Assembly (NCBI RefSeq): GCF_041146795.1
Contig: NC_135167.1
Span: 8,910,954 to 8,974,953 of the forward strand
Source: Maylandia zebra
Taxonomy: Eukaryota; Chordata; Actinopteri; Cichliformes; Cichlidae
Direction: 5' to 3'
Length of the DNA stretch: 64,000 nt
Positions within the stretch are counted from its first letter, which is position 1; each line of letters starts with the position of its first letter. Made by a program: the position numbers and the translations under genes. Below are positions 50,765 to 60,416 of this stretch, piece by piece. Below the pieces are notes generated by a model, which was not told the DNA's origin, ran no database searches, and saw only the letters and a list, made by a program, of their open reading frames with translations.

Positions 50765-51318
50765 GTAAGCGGCTGTGTTATGTAAGAGAGATCAGTGAAG
50801 TAAAGAGTGCACTAAACTCTTAAAGGAAACAGTCCGGTGGGAGGCACGGCCAACGGGCTTTATGTTTCCTAAAGTATGCGTATTTGTCGATCTGATCGTG
50901 ATGACAAAAAAGTAGGGTATACTTTTACAGGCACACGGATGAACGTTTGTCGAAATTGCCTTTCTCGTTTTACATAATTTACTCACCTGAAAAACTTGCC
51001 CAAAGTTAAGCAGGCCTGCACGTTCCGTATCTGTACAAAACGCACCACCCAAAATGTGCAAAATGTGATAAAACAGGAAGATACGCGTCATGAGCATGTT
51101 TAGGTTGAGTTACACCGAATTGTTGAAAACAAACAAAAACAAGTCCGTGATAAACTACTTTACAACATGTTTAGGAGTCGACTTTGCATATATAAGTGCA
51201 ACTTTTAACTTGATATGACTGATCACTAAATTCAGTATAATATAATCCGGTGTAAAGTATCCTGTGTCTTATCTGAGGAATATTACAAAAGGTGTCATAA
51301 CCTGCATTTTACAAACAG
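50765..51318 (+). other. nat: nat1 5' intron
   Basis: 554 bp from donor GTAAGC to acceptor AAACAG. Nothing recognised inside, and no copy of the second non-coding exon found in nat2 and nat3. Confidence 0.6.
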
Positions 51319-51319
51319 G

Positions 51320-52192
51320 ATGGATTTGCGTGAGTACTTCAAAAGAATTGGTTTCCATGTCTCCTGTGATAAACTGGATCTTGCAACACTGAACCTGATC
51401 CACAGAAAGCACGTTATGTCCATCCCATTTGAGAACCTAAGCATCCACTGTGGCGAGAGGATCACCATGGACCTTGAGGTCATCTTCAATAAGGTTGTGA
51501 GGAGCAGCCGCGGAGGCTGGTGCCTTGAGAACAACTCCCTGTTTGGCTGGGTGTTGAGACAAATGGGTTTCAACACGACAACACTAAGTTCCAGAGTTTT
51601 CAATAGTTTCCTCAATGACTTTGGCCCGCTTGATTCTCATCTCATTAACAAGGTCATCATTGATGGGAAGGCTTATATAACAGATGTAAGCTTTGGGGTG
51701 TCATCACAAGTGCGAGAGCCTCTGGAGCTTATTTCTGGAAAGGAGCAGCCCCAGGCAGCAGGTGTTTTTCGCCTCATAGACAAAGGGGACATGTGGGTGC
51801 TGGAGAAGACTGGCAGAAAACCAAAGGTTCCTAATCCAGAATTTGCTACATCAAGTCTGGTGAGCAGGAAGCAAACAAAGCAGATCTACTGCTTCACCTT
51901 GGAGCCTCGCGGGGTAGATCATTTTGTAGATAAATGTCACAGGCTGCAGACCGACCCCGCCTCACTGTTCACCAATAAGTCCATCTGCTCTTTGCAGACT
52001 CCCACGGGATTCAGAGCCCTGATTGGAAAGACCTACAGTGAGGTCACCTTCAAACCAGAGGAAGGTGTTGATGTCTTAGACATGAGGGACATATCAGATG
52101 ATGAGATAGACGAAATTCTGATGGAAAAGTTCAACATAAAGCTGCAGAACAAACTAAAGCTCATGAGCAACAAATCCTGGTACACACTTTGA
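51320..52192 (+). CDS. nat: Arylamine N-acetyltransferase, first tandem copy (nat1)
   Basis: An intact 290-residue frame in a single coding exon, exactly the length of mammalian NATs. The enzyme transfers acetyl from acetyl-CoA to arylamines, hydrazines and N-hydroxyarylamines through a cysteine thioester; it is cytosolic. Triad: Cys68 in RGGWCLENN, His107 in DSHLINKV, Asp122 in YITDVSFG. PFENLSIHCG (36-45) and LELISGKEQPQ are family signatures. Acceptor site residues are V93, F125, V127 and S129; Phe125 resembles human NAT1 rather than NAT2. The ATG lies one base after the acceptor AG (51318). AATAAA at 52239-52244 follows the stop. It is the most diverged of the three copies, for example Cys16 in HVSCDKLD where the others have HGSYDKLD. 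Confidence 0.97.
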   Translation: MDLREYFKRIGFHVSCDKLDLATLNLIHRKHVMSIPFENLSIHCGERITMDLEVIFNKVVRSSRGGWCLENNSLFGWVLRQMGFNTTTLSSRVFNSFLNDFGPLDSHLINKVIIDGKAYITDVSFGVSSQVREPLELISGKEQPQAAGVFRLIDKGDMWVLEKTGRKPKVPNPEFATSSLVSRKQTKQIYCFTLEPRGVDHFVDKCHRLQTDPASLFTNKSICSLQTPTGFRALIGKTYSEVTFKPEEGVDVLDMRDISDDEIDEILMEKFNIKLQNKLKLMSNKSWYTL

Positions 52193-52238
52193 AAACAATC
52201 CTGACATAGCAACATTTTATGTTGAAGCTCGTCAGCAA

Positions 52239-52244
52239 AATAAA
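52239..52244 (+). terminator. nat: nat1 polyadenylation signal
   Basis: AATAAA 47 bases after the stop codon. Confidence 0.6.
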
Positions 52245-54713
52245 ATATTTGACAACTCCATGAATTAAATTATTTAGATCTTCAGAATTGTAGTTGCATA
52301 AAAACAGAAATAAATAAGCTCTAAATAATGTGCACTGAATGATGGAACGATAAAAAAACAACTCTATTTGAATTCCAATTATTCAATTTGATTAACACTA
52401 AACAGGAAAATATAAATAGATGCAGCATACCTAACAACAGTAAAGCTATGCAAGTATATATGCAAGTATAAATATTTTAATTTCTAGTGTTATTAAAGTG
52501 TAGTAGTTTACACATTTGCTTTTCCCTTTGGGTTTCCACCAGGAATGACAAATCGAAGGTAGAGCCACCTGCTGTGGCAGCTCCTTGTAAATAAGGGAGC
52601 AGCTGAAAGTAGCTTTATTTGGAATTGTATTATAGTGGGAAGTGAGAAGAAGGGAGTAGAGGAGAAATGCTCAGTGCATTATGGGAAGTCTGTCAGAATA
52701 TGTAAATTAGGTTTAAAACGTATCTGAGTTTTATCCCTAATTTTAAAAGTACATAGGGTATCTGTGCATTAAATAAAATGATTTACAGTATGAGGGAAAA
52801 CATACCATGTTTGTATTTTTCTGGATATAATAGTGAGTGTAGTGATCTTAATATTTATAGCTACCTTGAATGTTTTTGTGTCACTTTTTTTTTTTGTTTT
52901 ATGTTTGTATATTTATTAATCCCATATATCATAATGCTTAAACTAAGATAACTTATTTCATAGTATTTATCCTCAACCTTGTAAAACAGCAAAAGGTGAA
53001 AACTGAGCAAATCTGAAGACATCCTGACAAAAAAAATCATATATTGCTAGAAAGAGTAAGAAAATATGCACACTGCTTCTCTCCAGTTTAATAAATTCAA
53101 TCTTAAAACATTCTTGCAAAGGCAACATTTTGATCTTGAAATGAAGAAAGAAGATTCCATGAATATTTCTATTTTTCAAACTATATTACCTGTTTATCTG
53201 TTCACCATTGTAAAATGATCATAATGCTTATATATGGTAACTGAGTAATTCACAGTATTAAAATGTCCTGTTTTGTGAAGTTGTTATAGTGTCATAGGTT
53301 TATACAAGGACGTTTGTATATCAAATGATTTGTCCTCAACGCCTCTACCTCTACACGACTGAGACTCAGATCCTCATCTTGGCCATCCACAGGCAGTTCT
53401 TAGATCAACGTGTGTTAGATAGAATAACCTAAATTGTATTTTAACAGACTTGAATGGACAGTGGCTCTTTGTGTGTCATGACATTAAACATACTTTGCTG
53501 TTTTATTCTATGTTCTGTGTCAAGGTTTCTTGCTTTTACAAAAATGATGTTGTCATTACCGATTATTCTCTTCAAAAGGGAGCAGGGATCATAACACATT
53601 ATGATCCCTGCAGTGGGTGGGTCCTTTGACAGACAATACATAAATAAATCATCCTCTTTTAACAACAGAAAATATGCTTTTGACAGTCTTCCTCTCAGTA
53701 AGAACTTTTGTTTTTCTTTAAACTTACCAGTTATCCTGCCACAGTTTGCTGGTTTTAGTAGTGTACAATGAAACTGACCATGTTCTTTAATAGACAATTA
53801 TGCTTCTAATATTACAGTTTAAGTGAGTTCTAATCAGGCTGTACTGCTCGTACACATCCAGTTGTTAGATAAAATCAACCTCACATTTCACCCATTTCAA
53901 ACTTTCTGCATGAATGGTCTGTCCACCAAGCTCCTGTTAATAACAAACCTTTTGTAAAACCAACAACAGGACTTACTGTAAAAGAACCAGAGTATATATT
54001 CTTTCATATGATCACATTCAAGAGAAACTATTTTGTTTTGTAATATCATAGAAATTGCCATGATATGAATAATATCGGTCATTATCTGCAAAATCATTGA
54101 CATTATTGTATTAATGTGGGTGTGTTTTATTGCCTGTGTACTGGACTTTTCTCTTTTGAGGCGAGGGATGCGTTATTTCTTCTTTCCAAATGTGTATATA
54201 TTATAATTTAAATGTACTGCTGAAAGAACTTTAATAACTGCATGGATAAAATTCTATAAATACTTATTTCCATGTATGCATTGACTTCTCACTATTTCTC
54301 TCAGTGAAGCAGCTGAGTTGCACCAACTCTATCACTGATTAACTTATGATCAAGTAAATCAGTAATATACTGTCAGGTTCTTTTGGCTGTTTAAGCTCAC
54401 CCACTTTATTGCATGAAGTTCACCAGGTAGAAGAGATCAGTTACTGCCCTCTTTTTTTGCCTTCACGGATATATTACTCAGAAAATAACTTTGATCACAC
54501 TATCAAACAAAGTAAGGTTAAACATTTTTGCTCTGCATTTCTTGTTGCAGGTTATTTTCTGTTACCTTAAAGAAAGGAAAAGTGTTAAATATACTGATTT
54601 GCAATGACTGCAAGTGACATCTTTATCAGACTTGATTCAAAGAAGCTGCAGGATTTGCTTTTGAAGCTTTAAGGGAAATGAAATGGATTTGCAGCATAGT
54701 AAGAAAAACCATA
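52245..54713. other. nat1-nat2 intergenic region
   Basis: About 2.5 kb of AT-rich sequence. A block at about 52541-52640 (GCCACCTGCTGTGGCAGCTC) may be a dispersed repeat. A 118-codon minus-strand frame at 53441-53797 shows no domain I recognise. I find no copy of the promoter/first-exon unit seen at nat1 and nat3. Confidence 0.55.
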
Positions 54714-54749
54714 AGTAGCTCACTTACCTTTTTCTGTTTTTGCTTCCAG

Positions 54750-54790
54750 ACCCTCAAAACACATCCTCGATCAAACACCAATTACATAAG
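54750..54790 (+). other. nat: nat2 non-coding 5' exon
   Basis: Bounded by acceptor TTGCTTCCAG and donor GTAAGGAT. It is nearly identical, with its flanks, to the exon at 59816-59857 before nat3 (AAAACACATCC and GATCAAACACCAAT shared). It contains no ATG. An upstream first exon is required by the acceptor but was not found. Confidence 0.65.
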
Positions 54791-55781
54791 GTAAGGATAA
54801 AAAATTTCAGATTAATTTAGTTGTATTCAACATTTGTCATTAGAATGATATTTATAGTATTAACCAAAAGAAAGGTGTTAAAATGTATTAATTTGTGCAG
54901 TAAATGCCAAGTTAAAGTCAACAATTGCTGTACCCATAAAAACCACATTATTTCATGAAAAAATAAGAATTTATTTTTATCATTTACTACCATTTATAAC
55001 TTAAAGAATTGTATTGGTAAGCAGCTGAAACAATGAAGCTAGGATCACTTGGTTAAAACACTAATGCTTCCACCATCTTGCATTTCCATTGTCTTTATGT
55101 GAACAGAAAACAGGAATTAAATGTAATTGTTATAAATTTCATGAGATATTCTTACATCCATCCATTTTTTTCCATTCGCTTCCGCTTATCCTTTTCAGGG
55201 TCACGGGGGTGCTGGCGCCTATCCCAGCTGTCATAGGGTGAGAGGCAGGGTACACCCTGGACAGGTCGCCAGTCTGTCACAGGGCTAACACACAGGGACA
55301 GACAACCATTCACACTCACACCTATGGGCAATTTAGATTTTTCAATTAACCTATCCCCACAAAGTACATGTCTTTGGACTGTGGGAGGAAGCCGGAGTAC
55401 CTGGGGAGAACCCACGCAAACACGGGGAGAACATGCAAACTCCACACAGAAAGGCCGTGGCCTGATGGTGGAATTGAACTCAGGACCTTCTTGCTGTGAG
55501 GATACAGTGCTAATCACCGTGCCACCAAGATACTCTTACATGAAATGTTAATTAAGATTAGGTGTCTTGAATTGAATGATTGATCTAAGATTGTAAGGAA
55601 ACGAAGAGCATACCAGGCTAGACCTAGAGTTGGACATCTGGCTGCATCCTGTAGATTGACAGGATGTAGCACAAAATGAAAGGTGTTGGGGTTTTTTAAT
55701 GTATTTTTTTTTTTAAAGCGTTGTCAATGAGATGGCTGCAGAACTGAAATGATTATCAATGTGTTGTCCTGCATTTTACAG
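54791..55781 (+). other. nat: nat2 5' intron
   Basis: Collinear with the nat3 intron at 59858-60411 except for the SINE at 55158-55528 and small indels. Acceptor TTTTACAG before the coding exon. Confidence 0.7.
55158..55528 (-). mobile_element. tRNA-headed SINE in nat2 5' intron
   Basis: 371-bp insertion. Read on the minus strand it begins GGTGGCACGGTGATTAGCAC and has a B-box-like GAGTTCAATTCC (55481-55470), as in tRNA-derived Pol III heads. It continues with the very common fish body (CCGGCTTCCTCCCACAGTCC) and ends with an ATGGATGG tail. Flanking direct repeats GATATTCTTACAT (55145-55157) and GATACTCTTACAT (55529-55541) differ at one base. The equivalent nat3 intron position (GATAATCTTACAT, just after 60150) is empty. 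Confidence 0.9.
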
Positions 55782-55786
55782 GCAAG

Positions 55787-56659
55787 ATGAATTTGGATGA
55801 GTACTTCAAAAGAATTGGTTTCCATGGCTCCTATGATAAACTGGACCTTGCAACACTGAAGCTGATCCACAGGCAGCATGTTATGTCCATTCCATTTGAG
55901 AACCTCAGCATCCACTGTGGAGAGAAGATTACCATGGACCTTGAGGTCATCTTTAACAAGATGGTGAGGAGCAGCCGTGGAGGTTGGTGCCTTGAGAACA
56001 ACTCCCTGTTTGGCTGGGTACTGAGACAAATGGGCTATGACACTACAACCTTGGGCTCCAGAGTTTTTAGCCCTACTGGTGGTGAATATCACTCTGAGGA
56101 AACACACCTCATTAACAAGGTCATCATTGATGGGAAGGCTTATATAGCAGATGTAAGTTTTGGGGTGTCACTCCAACTCTGGGAGCCTCTGGAGCTCATC
56201 TCTGGAAAGGAGCAGTCTCAGGCGGCGGGTGTCTTTCGCCTCATAGACAAGGGGGACATGTGGATGCTGGAGAAAACTGGCAGGAAACCAGAGGTTCCTA
56301 ATCCAGAATTTGCTAAATCAAGTCTGTTAGACAAGAAGCAAACACAGGTGATTTACTCCTTCACCTTGGAGCCTCGTGAGCCATATCATTTCTCTCAGGT
56401 AAACCATGACCTCCAGTCAGACCCCGCCTCACTGTTCATCAATAAGTCCATCTGCTCTTTGCAGACACCCACAGGATTCAGAGCACTGGTTGGCTGGACC
56501 TACAGTGAGGTCACCTTCAAACCAGAGGAAGGTGTTGATGTGTATGACATGAGAAATGTAACAGATGATGCGCTAGAAGAAATTCTGAGGGAAAAGTTCA
56601 ATGTGAAGCTGCAGAACAAACTGAAGGCTGTAAACAAAAAAGCATGCTACACACTTTAG
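55787..56659 (+). CDS. nat: Arylamine N-acetyltransferase, second tandem copy (nat2)
   Basis: Intact, 290 residues, one coding exon (acceptor at 55780-55781, ATG five bases in). Same enzyme family as nat1. Triad Cys68 (RGGWCLENN), His107 (EETHLINKV) and Asp122 (YIADVSFG) all present. Substrate-loop residues are V93, F125, V127 and L129; Leu129 replaces the Ser of nat1 and the Gly of nat3. Residues 95-106 (SPTGGEYHSEET) are unlike both neighbours. The C-terminus is ACYTL. The first 45 codons are almost identical to nat3, pointing to a recent duplication or gene conversion. ATTAAA at 56713-56718 may be the polyadenylation signal. Named nat2 by position only, not as the orthologue of human NAT2. 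Confidence 0.97.
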   Translation: MNLDEYFKRIGFHGSYDKLDLATLKLIHRQHVMSIPFENLSIHCGEKITMDLEVIFNKMVRSSRGGWCLENNSLFGWVLRQMGYDTTTLGSRVFSPTGGEYHSEETHLINKVIIDGKAYIADVSFGVSLQLWEPLELISGKEQSQAAGVFRLIDKGDMWMLEKTGRKPEVPNPEFAKSSLLDKKQTQVIYSFTLEPREPYHFSQVNHDLQSDPASLFINKSICSLQTPTGFRALVGWTYSEVTFKPEEGVDVYDMRNVTDDALEEILREKFNVKLQNKLKAVNKKACYTL

Positions 56660-56712
56660 AGAATTAACCAGCAGATGTCCTGCTTTGAAAAAGCTTTAAA
56701 ACAGTAATCAGA

Positions 56713-56770
56713 ATTAAAATCAGAATACTTTATTAATCCCTAAGGAAAATTCTGCAAATCAAGCTTTGCA
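56713..56770 (-). mobile_element. LINE 3'-end remnant after nat2
   Basis: AATCAGAATACTTTATTAAT followed by CCCTAAGGAAAATTCTG matches the common fish LINE tail (TTTATTAATCCC...GGAAATTC) in minus orientation. It overlaps the likely nat2 polyadenylation region. Confidence 0.55.
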
Positions 56771-58200
56771 AAATTTCTGTTTTTGAAAAGTTATAAGTCA
56801 CATTGAATGTCACGTTTCATATGATGCATTTCTATGACTGAAAGAAGTAAGGTCACTTTTTCAATGTGTTGTTTCATTTTATTCACACACACTTTTGCAG
56901 GTCCAGAGTTGTAAATATTTTAGTGACCACATAAGGAGATCAGTACCAAAATTAACTTTTTCTTTGCATTTCTCAAATACAACTATGAAATTGTATATAT
57001 TTAATTAAACAAATACAACAAATCATGTTCTGTCACTTGAAAGAAACATTTCTACCTCAGTTGTTCGACTTGGAAAGAGGTAAGTGGTACGATAACGACA
57101 CCTTGTGGTATAATAGACATGGTGCAGTGTTTAACTGCGTGAAAATTTGTCTAATAACACTAATTTATTCATATCAGTGACCAAAACCGCAAGTCTCGTC
57201 CGTGGATAAGCAGATGCAGCTCTAATTACCTCTGCTTGTCGACACACAAACCTATATTTTATTTTGTTTTCATAAATGTGGTCGAATTGAATCTCACGTG
57301 TTTATAAGAAGTAGCTGGTTGTGGTACTTAAACGTGAATGAAGTTAGGAGACTCATGGCTTCACGCCTGAAATAACTATTAAATATGCCAAAGTGACGTC
57401 ATTATTTTGCGACAATAAATGACCTGTCAGAGACCCGAAAACAGAGCAACGTAACAAGGAATATCGTTGAAATTACAAATTTTAATTCCCAACTCTTACA
57501 CTTTAAAATCGAGACCTTTAGTGGAGCCTGGGAGAAAACAGCTGTTCATACCAGTTACATGATCTCAAAAGGATTCACACACTCCAAACCAGGATAAGCC
57601 AATAACACTGCACACAGTGAAATCATTCATAAAACCCACACATAGAGGTGTTTGCTTTTACGATTAAGATTCTCCCAACGAGACCCACCTAATTTCTCTC
57701 CAGCCCCCAAATAATAAAATTCAAAATACTACAAACCATATTATGATGATTAATTATCATAAAAGCCTATGTATCCTTGTATTTTCTCTGTCTCCCCTGC
57801 CTGGCGCGTGGTTTGGCTTGTACAATTAAAAGGCTTAAACCACGAAACCTTCAGCTCATTCTCATACACAGAATAAATCAATAACAGCACCTGATATCAA
57901 TTAATGTTGAGTCAATGATAATGAGTTCCCAATCATTTATAGTATTTACAAAAATATGTTACTGCAGTCAAAACCAATTAAAAAAAATAAAATAAATCTA
58001 TATGCAAAGAAACGAAAGTTTAGATTTGAAATACAAATTTGAATAACATGTCGAATTTTGCCATAACCAATAATGCATGAGGTGGATTGTAGTGTTGCAG
58101 TCTTTGCACCTGATTTGGTACAACTCTTATTTAATCTGGAGCCGTGTGAGAGGAAAAGTGTTTATATAAATATAATTGAATTTCGTAAAGAGTTGGTTAG
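56771..58200. promoter_or_regulatory. nat: nat2-nat3 intergenic region with duplicated upstream segment
   Basis: Collinear short matches to the sdr42e1 intron and the nat1 upstream region occur at about 57085-57165, 57355-57401 and 58110-58160. A perfect CRE (TGACGTCA) lies at 57394-57401, where the nat1 copy has AP-1 TGACTCA. The stretch 57490-58090 has no counterpart near nat1 and is unrecognised; it may be an insertion. Confidence 0.55.
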
Positions 58201-58261
58201 TAGCGCCTCTAGTGGTGATACCTGGGGTTTTATAAGTGCAGCTGAGCGTTGACAGTCACGC
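58201..58261 (+). promoter_or_regulatory. nat: nat3 core promoter
   Basis: The CCTCTAGTGGTGATAC block parallels CCTCTAGCGGTGATAC of nat1. TTTATAA with TATAA at 58231-58235 is a plausible TATA box about 30 bases before the estimated start. Confidence 0.5.
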
Positions 58262-58319
58262 ACCGTTTGACCATTAGCTACCGACAGCACGCAGCTGCAG
58301 GGCACAACCCAGCCCACAG
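58262..58319 (+). other. nat: nat3 non-coding first exon (inferred)
   Basis: Ends CCCACAG before donor GTAAGT at 58320. The CGCAGCTGCAGGGCAC part aligns with the nat1 first exon. The start is estimated from the TATA-like box. Confidence 0.55.
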
Positions 58320-59815
58320 GTAAGTTGGACTAATTAAAGCAGTTACACAACACATGAAGCTATTGTGCTTAAAATAAAAACTAATAGTGACCACTGATAA
58401 TACATTTTCCACACTGTTTCTGTACTTTGGCAATAGATGTAAATGGTCAAGCTAGGAGATAATTTTTCAGATTGTTCTTGAGCAAAAACTTTACCGTGAA
58501 CAAGACTTTTTGCTCCTTTTAGTCAGGGGCCAGCGCCATTTTGACGGCGGGAAACACAAGGCCAAGTAATTACTCCTGATGGTCTTACCTTGAAACGGAG
58601 TTATTGCAAGTAACCTTCCCTCCAAATACTCCTGCGCAAAATGTCACAGCTAAGGTTTAGGATTTGCGCTAATGTGACTGCATTTATGAAAGAGACCTGG
58701 GTTTCCAACACACTAGTGTTGGCCGTGTTCTACCGGAGGTCCACCACACAGCCAAGTGTTCAAATTCACCTGCCATCAAAAAAAGAAAACTGTCATCCCT
58801 GTGTCAAACTCGGAGACATGGCGCCATGATGCTGTCTGCAGTTACTCAAAAGACTTGACAGAAACTAAGAGGATGGCTTTCAGGGTCCTTTTATTTTATC
58901 TTTATTTATTTATTTTTTCCACCAAAGACAAAACAGTGTAGGAGAACCTACAGACCTGTTAAGGACTTTTATGTCTTATAGGAAGCTTTTACCAGTTGTC
59001 CTCTTATTTATTCAAACAGGTATTTGCTGGGAGTGTTATCTTCGTTTTAGCTTATAGGTGCTGTGTGTGTGTTTAAAAAGAAAAAAGCTTTAAATATGTT
59101 GAAAGCCAACATTTGACGTGGACCCCCTTCATTCTTTAACACAGCTTGAACTCTTAGGCAAGCTTTCTTATAATTGAGCCTTCAGGAATAGTTTTCCCAG
59201 GCTTTCTGAAGAAGATTCAAAGCTTCAGGGCTCCAATCCATGACTGGTGGTGCCCAATTGTGAAGTGGTGTGTGGTTTTTTTTTTGTTTTGTTTTATTTT
59301 GTCCCCCCTCTCTCTATCCAGGTATGCCTTGACTACAATGCTAGGGTGTTTGGGATCATTATCATGCTGAAAAAAGGAAACATTTGCCAATCAGGCTTCC
59401 AGATGATATTGTGTTGTGGATCAAACTCTGATGGTACCAGTTTTGGCAAGGTCCCCAACACTGATTTAAATGCAGCCCAAAATCATGTGTGTCCACTGGG
59501 TTTTACAGATGGCTGCAGATGCTCACTATACCTCTCCCTTGAGCTGGATAAGCCTAGCTCATTAGAAGGAATAAAGAGGATATGGTTTGTTTTGTGGGAA
59601 AAGGCTTTCATCACTCATTGGAGCAGAAACTCTGAGCCACATTCATGAACACATTCATTATTTGTTTTGTGTATTGCTTCTGTCAGCTAAGCAATTGGGA
59701 TGCGCCACCCCTATCACCATCATGATCGATGCATATTATTGAATGAGACTGGCTATATACATTCCTTTTGTAGTATAAAGTAGCTCACTTACCTTTATCC
59801 TGTTTTTGCTTCCAG
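58320..59815 (+). other. nat: nat3 first 5' intron
   Basis: 1.5 kb, containing a Tc1 relic of a second family at 59085-59650. Confidence 0.55.
59085..59650 (-). mobile_element. Tc1/mariner relic, second family
   Basis: Minus-strand transposase remnants: an FQHDNDPKH-like block from about 59370 downward followed by AYLDRE-like sequence, then a C-terminal KNEGGPRQ-like end near 59120. The frame is broken by substitutions and a T-rich insertion (59275-59290). It differs in sequence from the relics at 7300 and 37457. Confidence 0.65.
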
Positions 59816-59857
59816 ACTCATCAAAACACATCCTTGATCAAACACCAATCAAATAAG
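59816..59857 (+). other. nat: nat3 non-coding second exon
   Basis: Acceptor TTGCTTCCAG, donor GTAAGGAT; close copy of the nat2 exon at 54750-54790. Confidence 0.65.
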
Positions 59858-60411
59858 GTAAGGATAAAAAATTTCAGATTAATTTAGTTATAGTCAACAT
59901 TTGTCATTAGAATGATATTTAATGATATTTAAACATGTTTGCGCAAAATGTTCAGATCATTTTAATTGTATTCAACATTTCCGGGGGAGCACAGCCCAAA
60001 GACTAGTATTGGTAAGCAGCTGTTGAAAGGGTTAAATGAGGGGTAGGATAACCTGCCCTATTAAAACACTAATGCTTCCACCATCTTGCATTTCCATTGT
60101 CTTTACATGAACAGAAAACTGGAATGAAATTTAATTGTTATAAATTTAATGAGATAATCTTACATGAAATGTTAATTAAGATTAGGCATCTTGAATTGAA
60201 TCATTGATTCTTAGATTGTAAGGAAGCAAAGAGCCTGCCAGGCTAGACCTAGAGTTGGACATTTGGCTGCATCCTATAAATTGACAGGATGTGACACAAA
60301 ATGAAAGGTGTAGGGGTTTTCTTTTTTCTTTTTTTTCTTTTTTAAAAAGCTTTGTAAGTGACATGCTGCAGACCTAAAATGATTATCAATGTGTTGTCCT
60401 GCATTTTACAG
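59858..60411 (+). other. nat: nat3 second 5' intron, with empty site of the nat2 SINE
   Basis: Collinear with nat2 intron 54791-55781 but uninterrupted at GATAATCTTACATGAAATG (starting about 60153), where nat2 carries the SINE. Confidence 0.75.
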
Positions 60412-60416
60412 GCAAG

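Noticed and set aside
53441-53797. 118-codon minus-strand frame between nat1 and nat2
   Set aside because: Longest frame in that gap, but no recognisable domain, repeat motif or splice support; AT-rich chance frame more likely.
55470-55528. tRNA gene suggested by the B-box-like sequence
   Set aside because: Part of the SINE head; no cloverleaf can be completed and it is joined to the SINE body.
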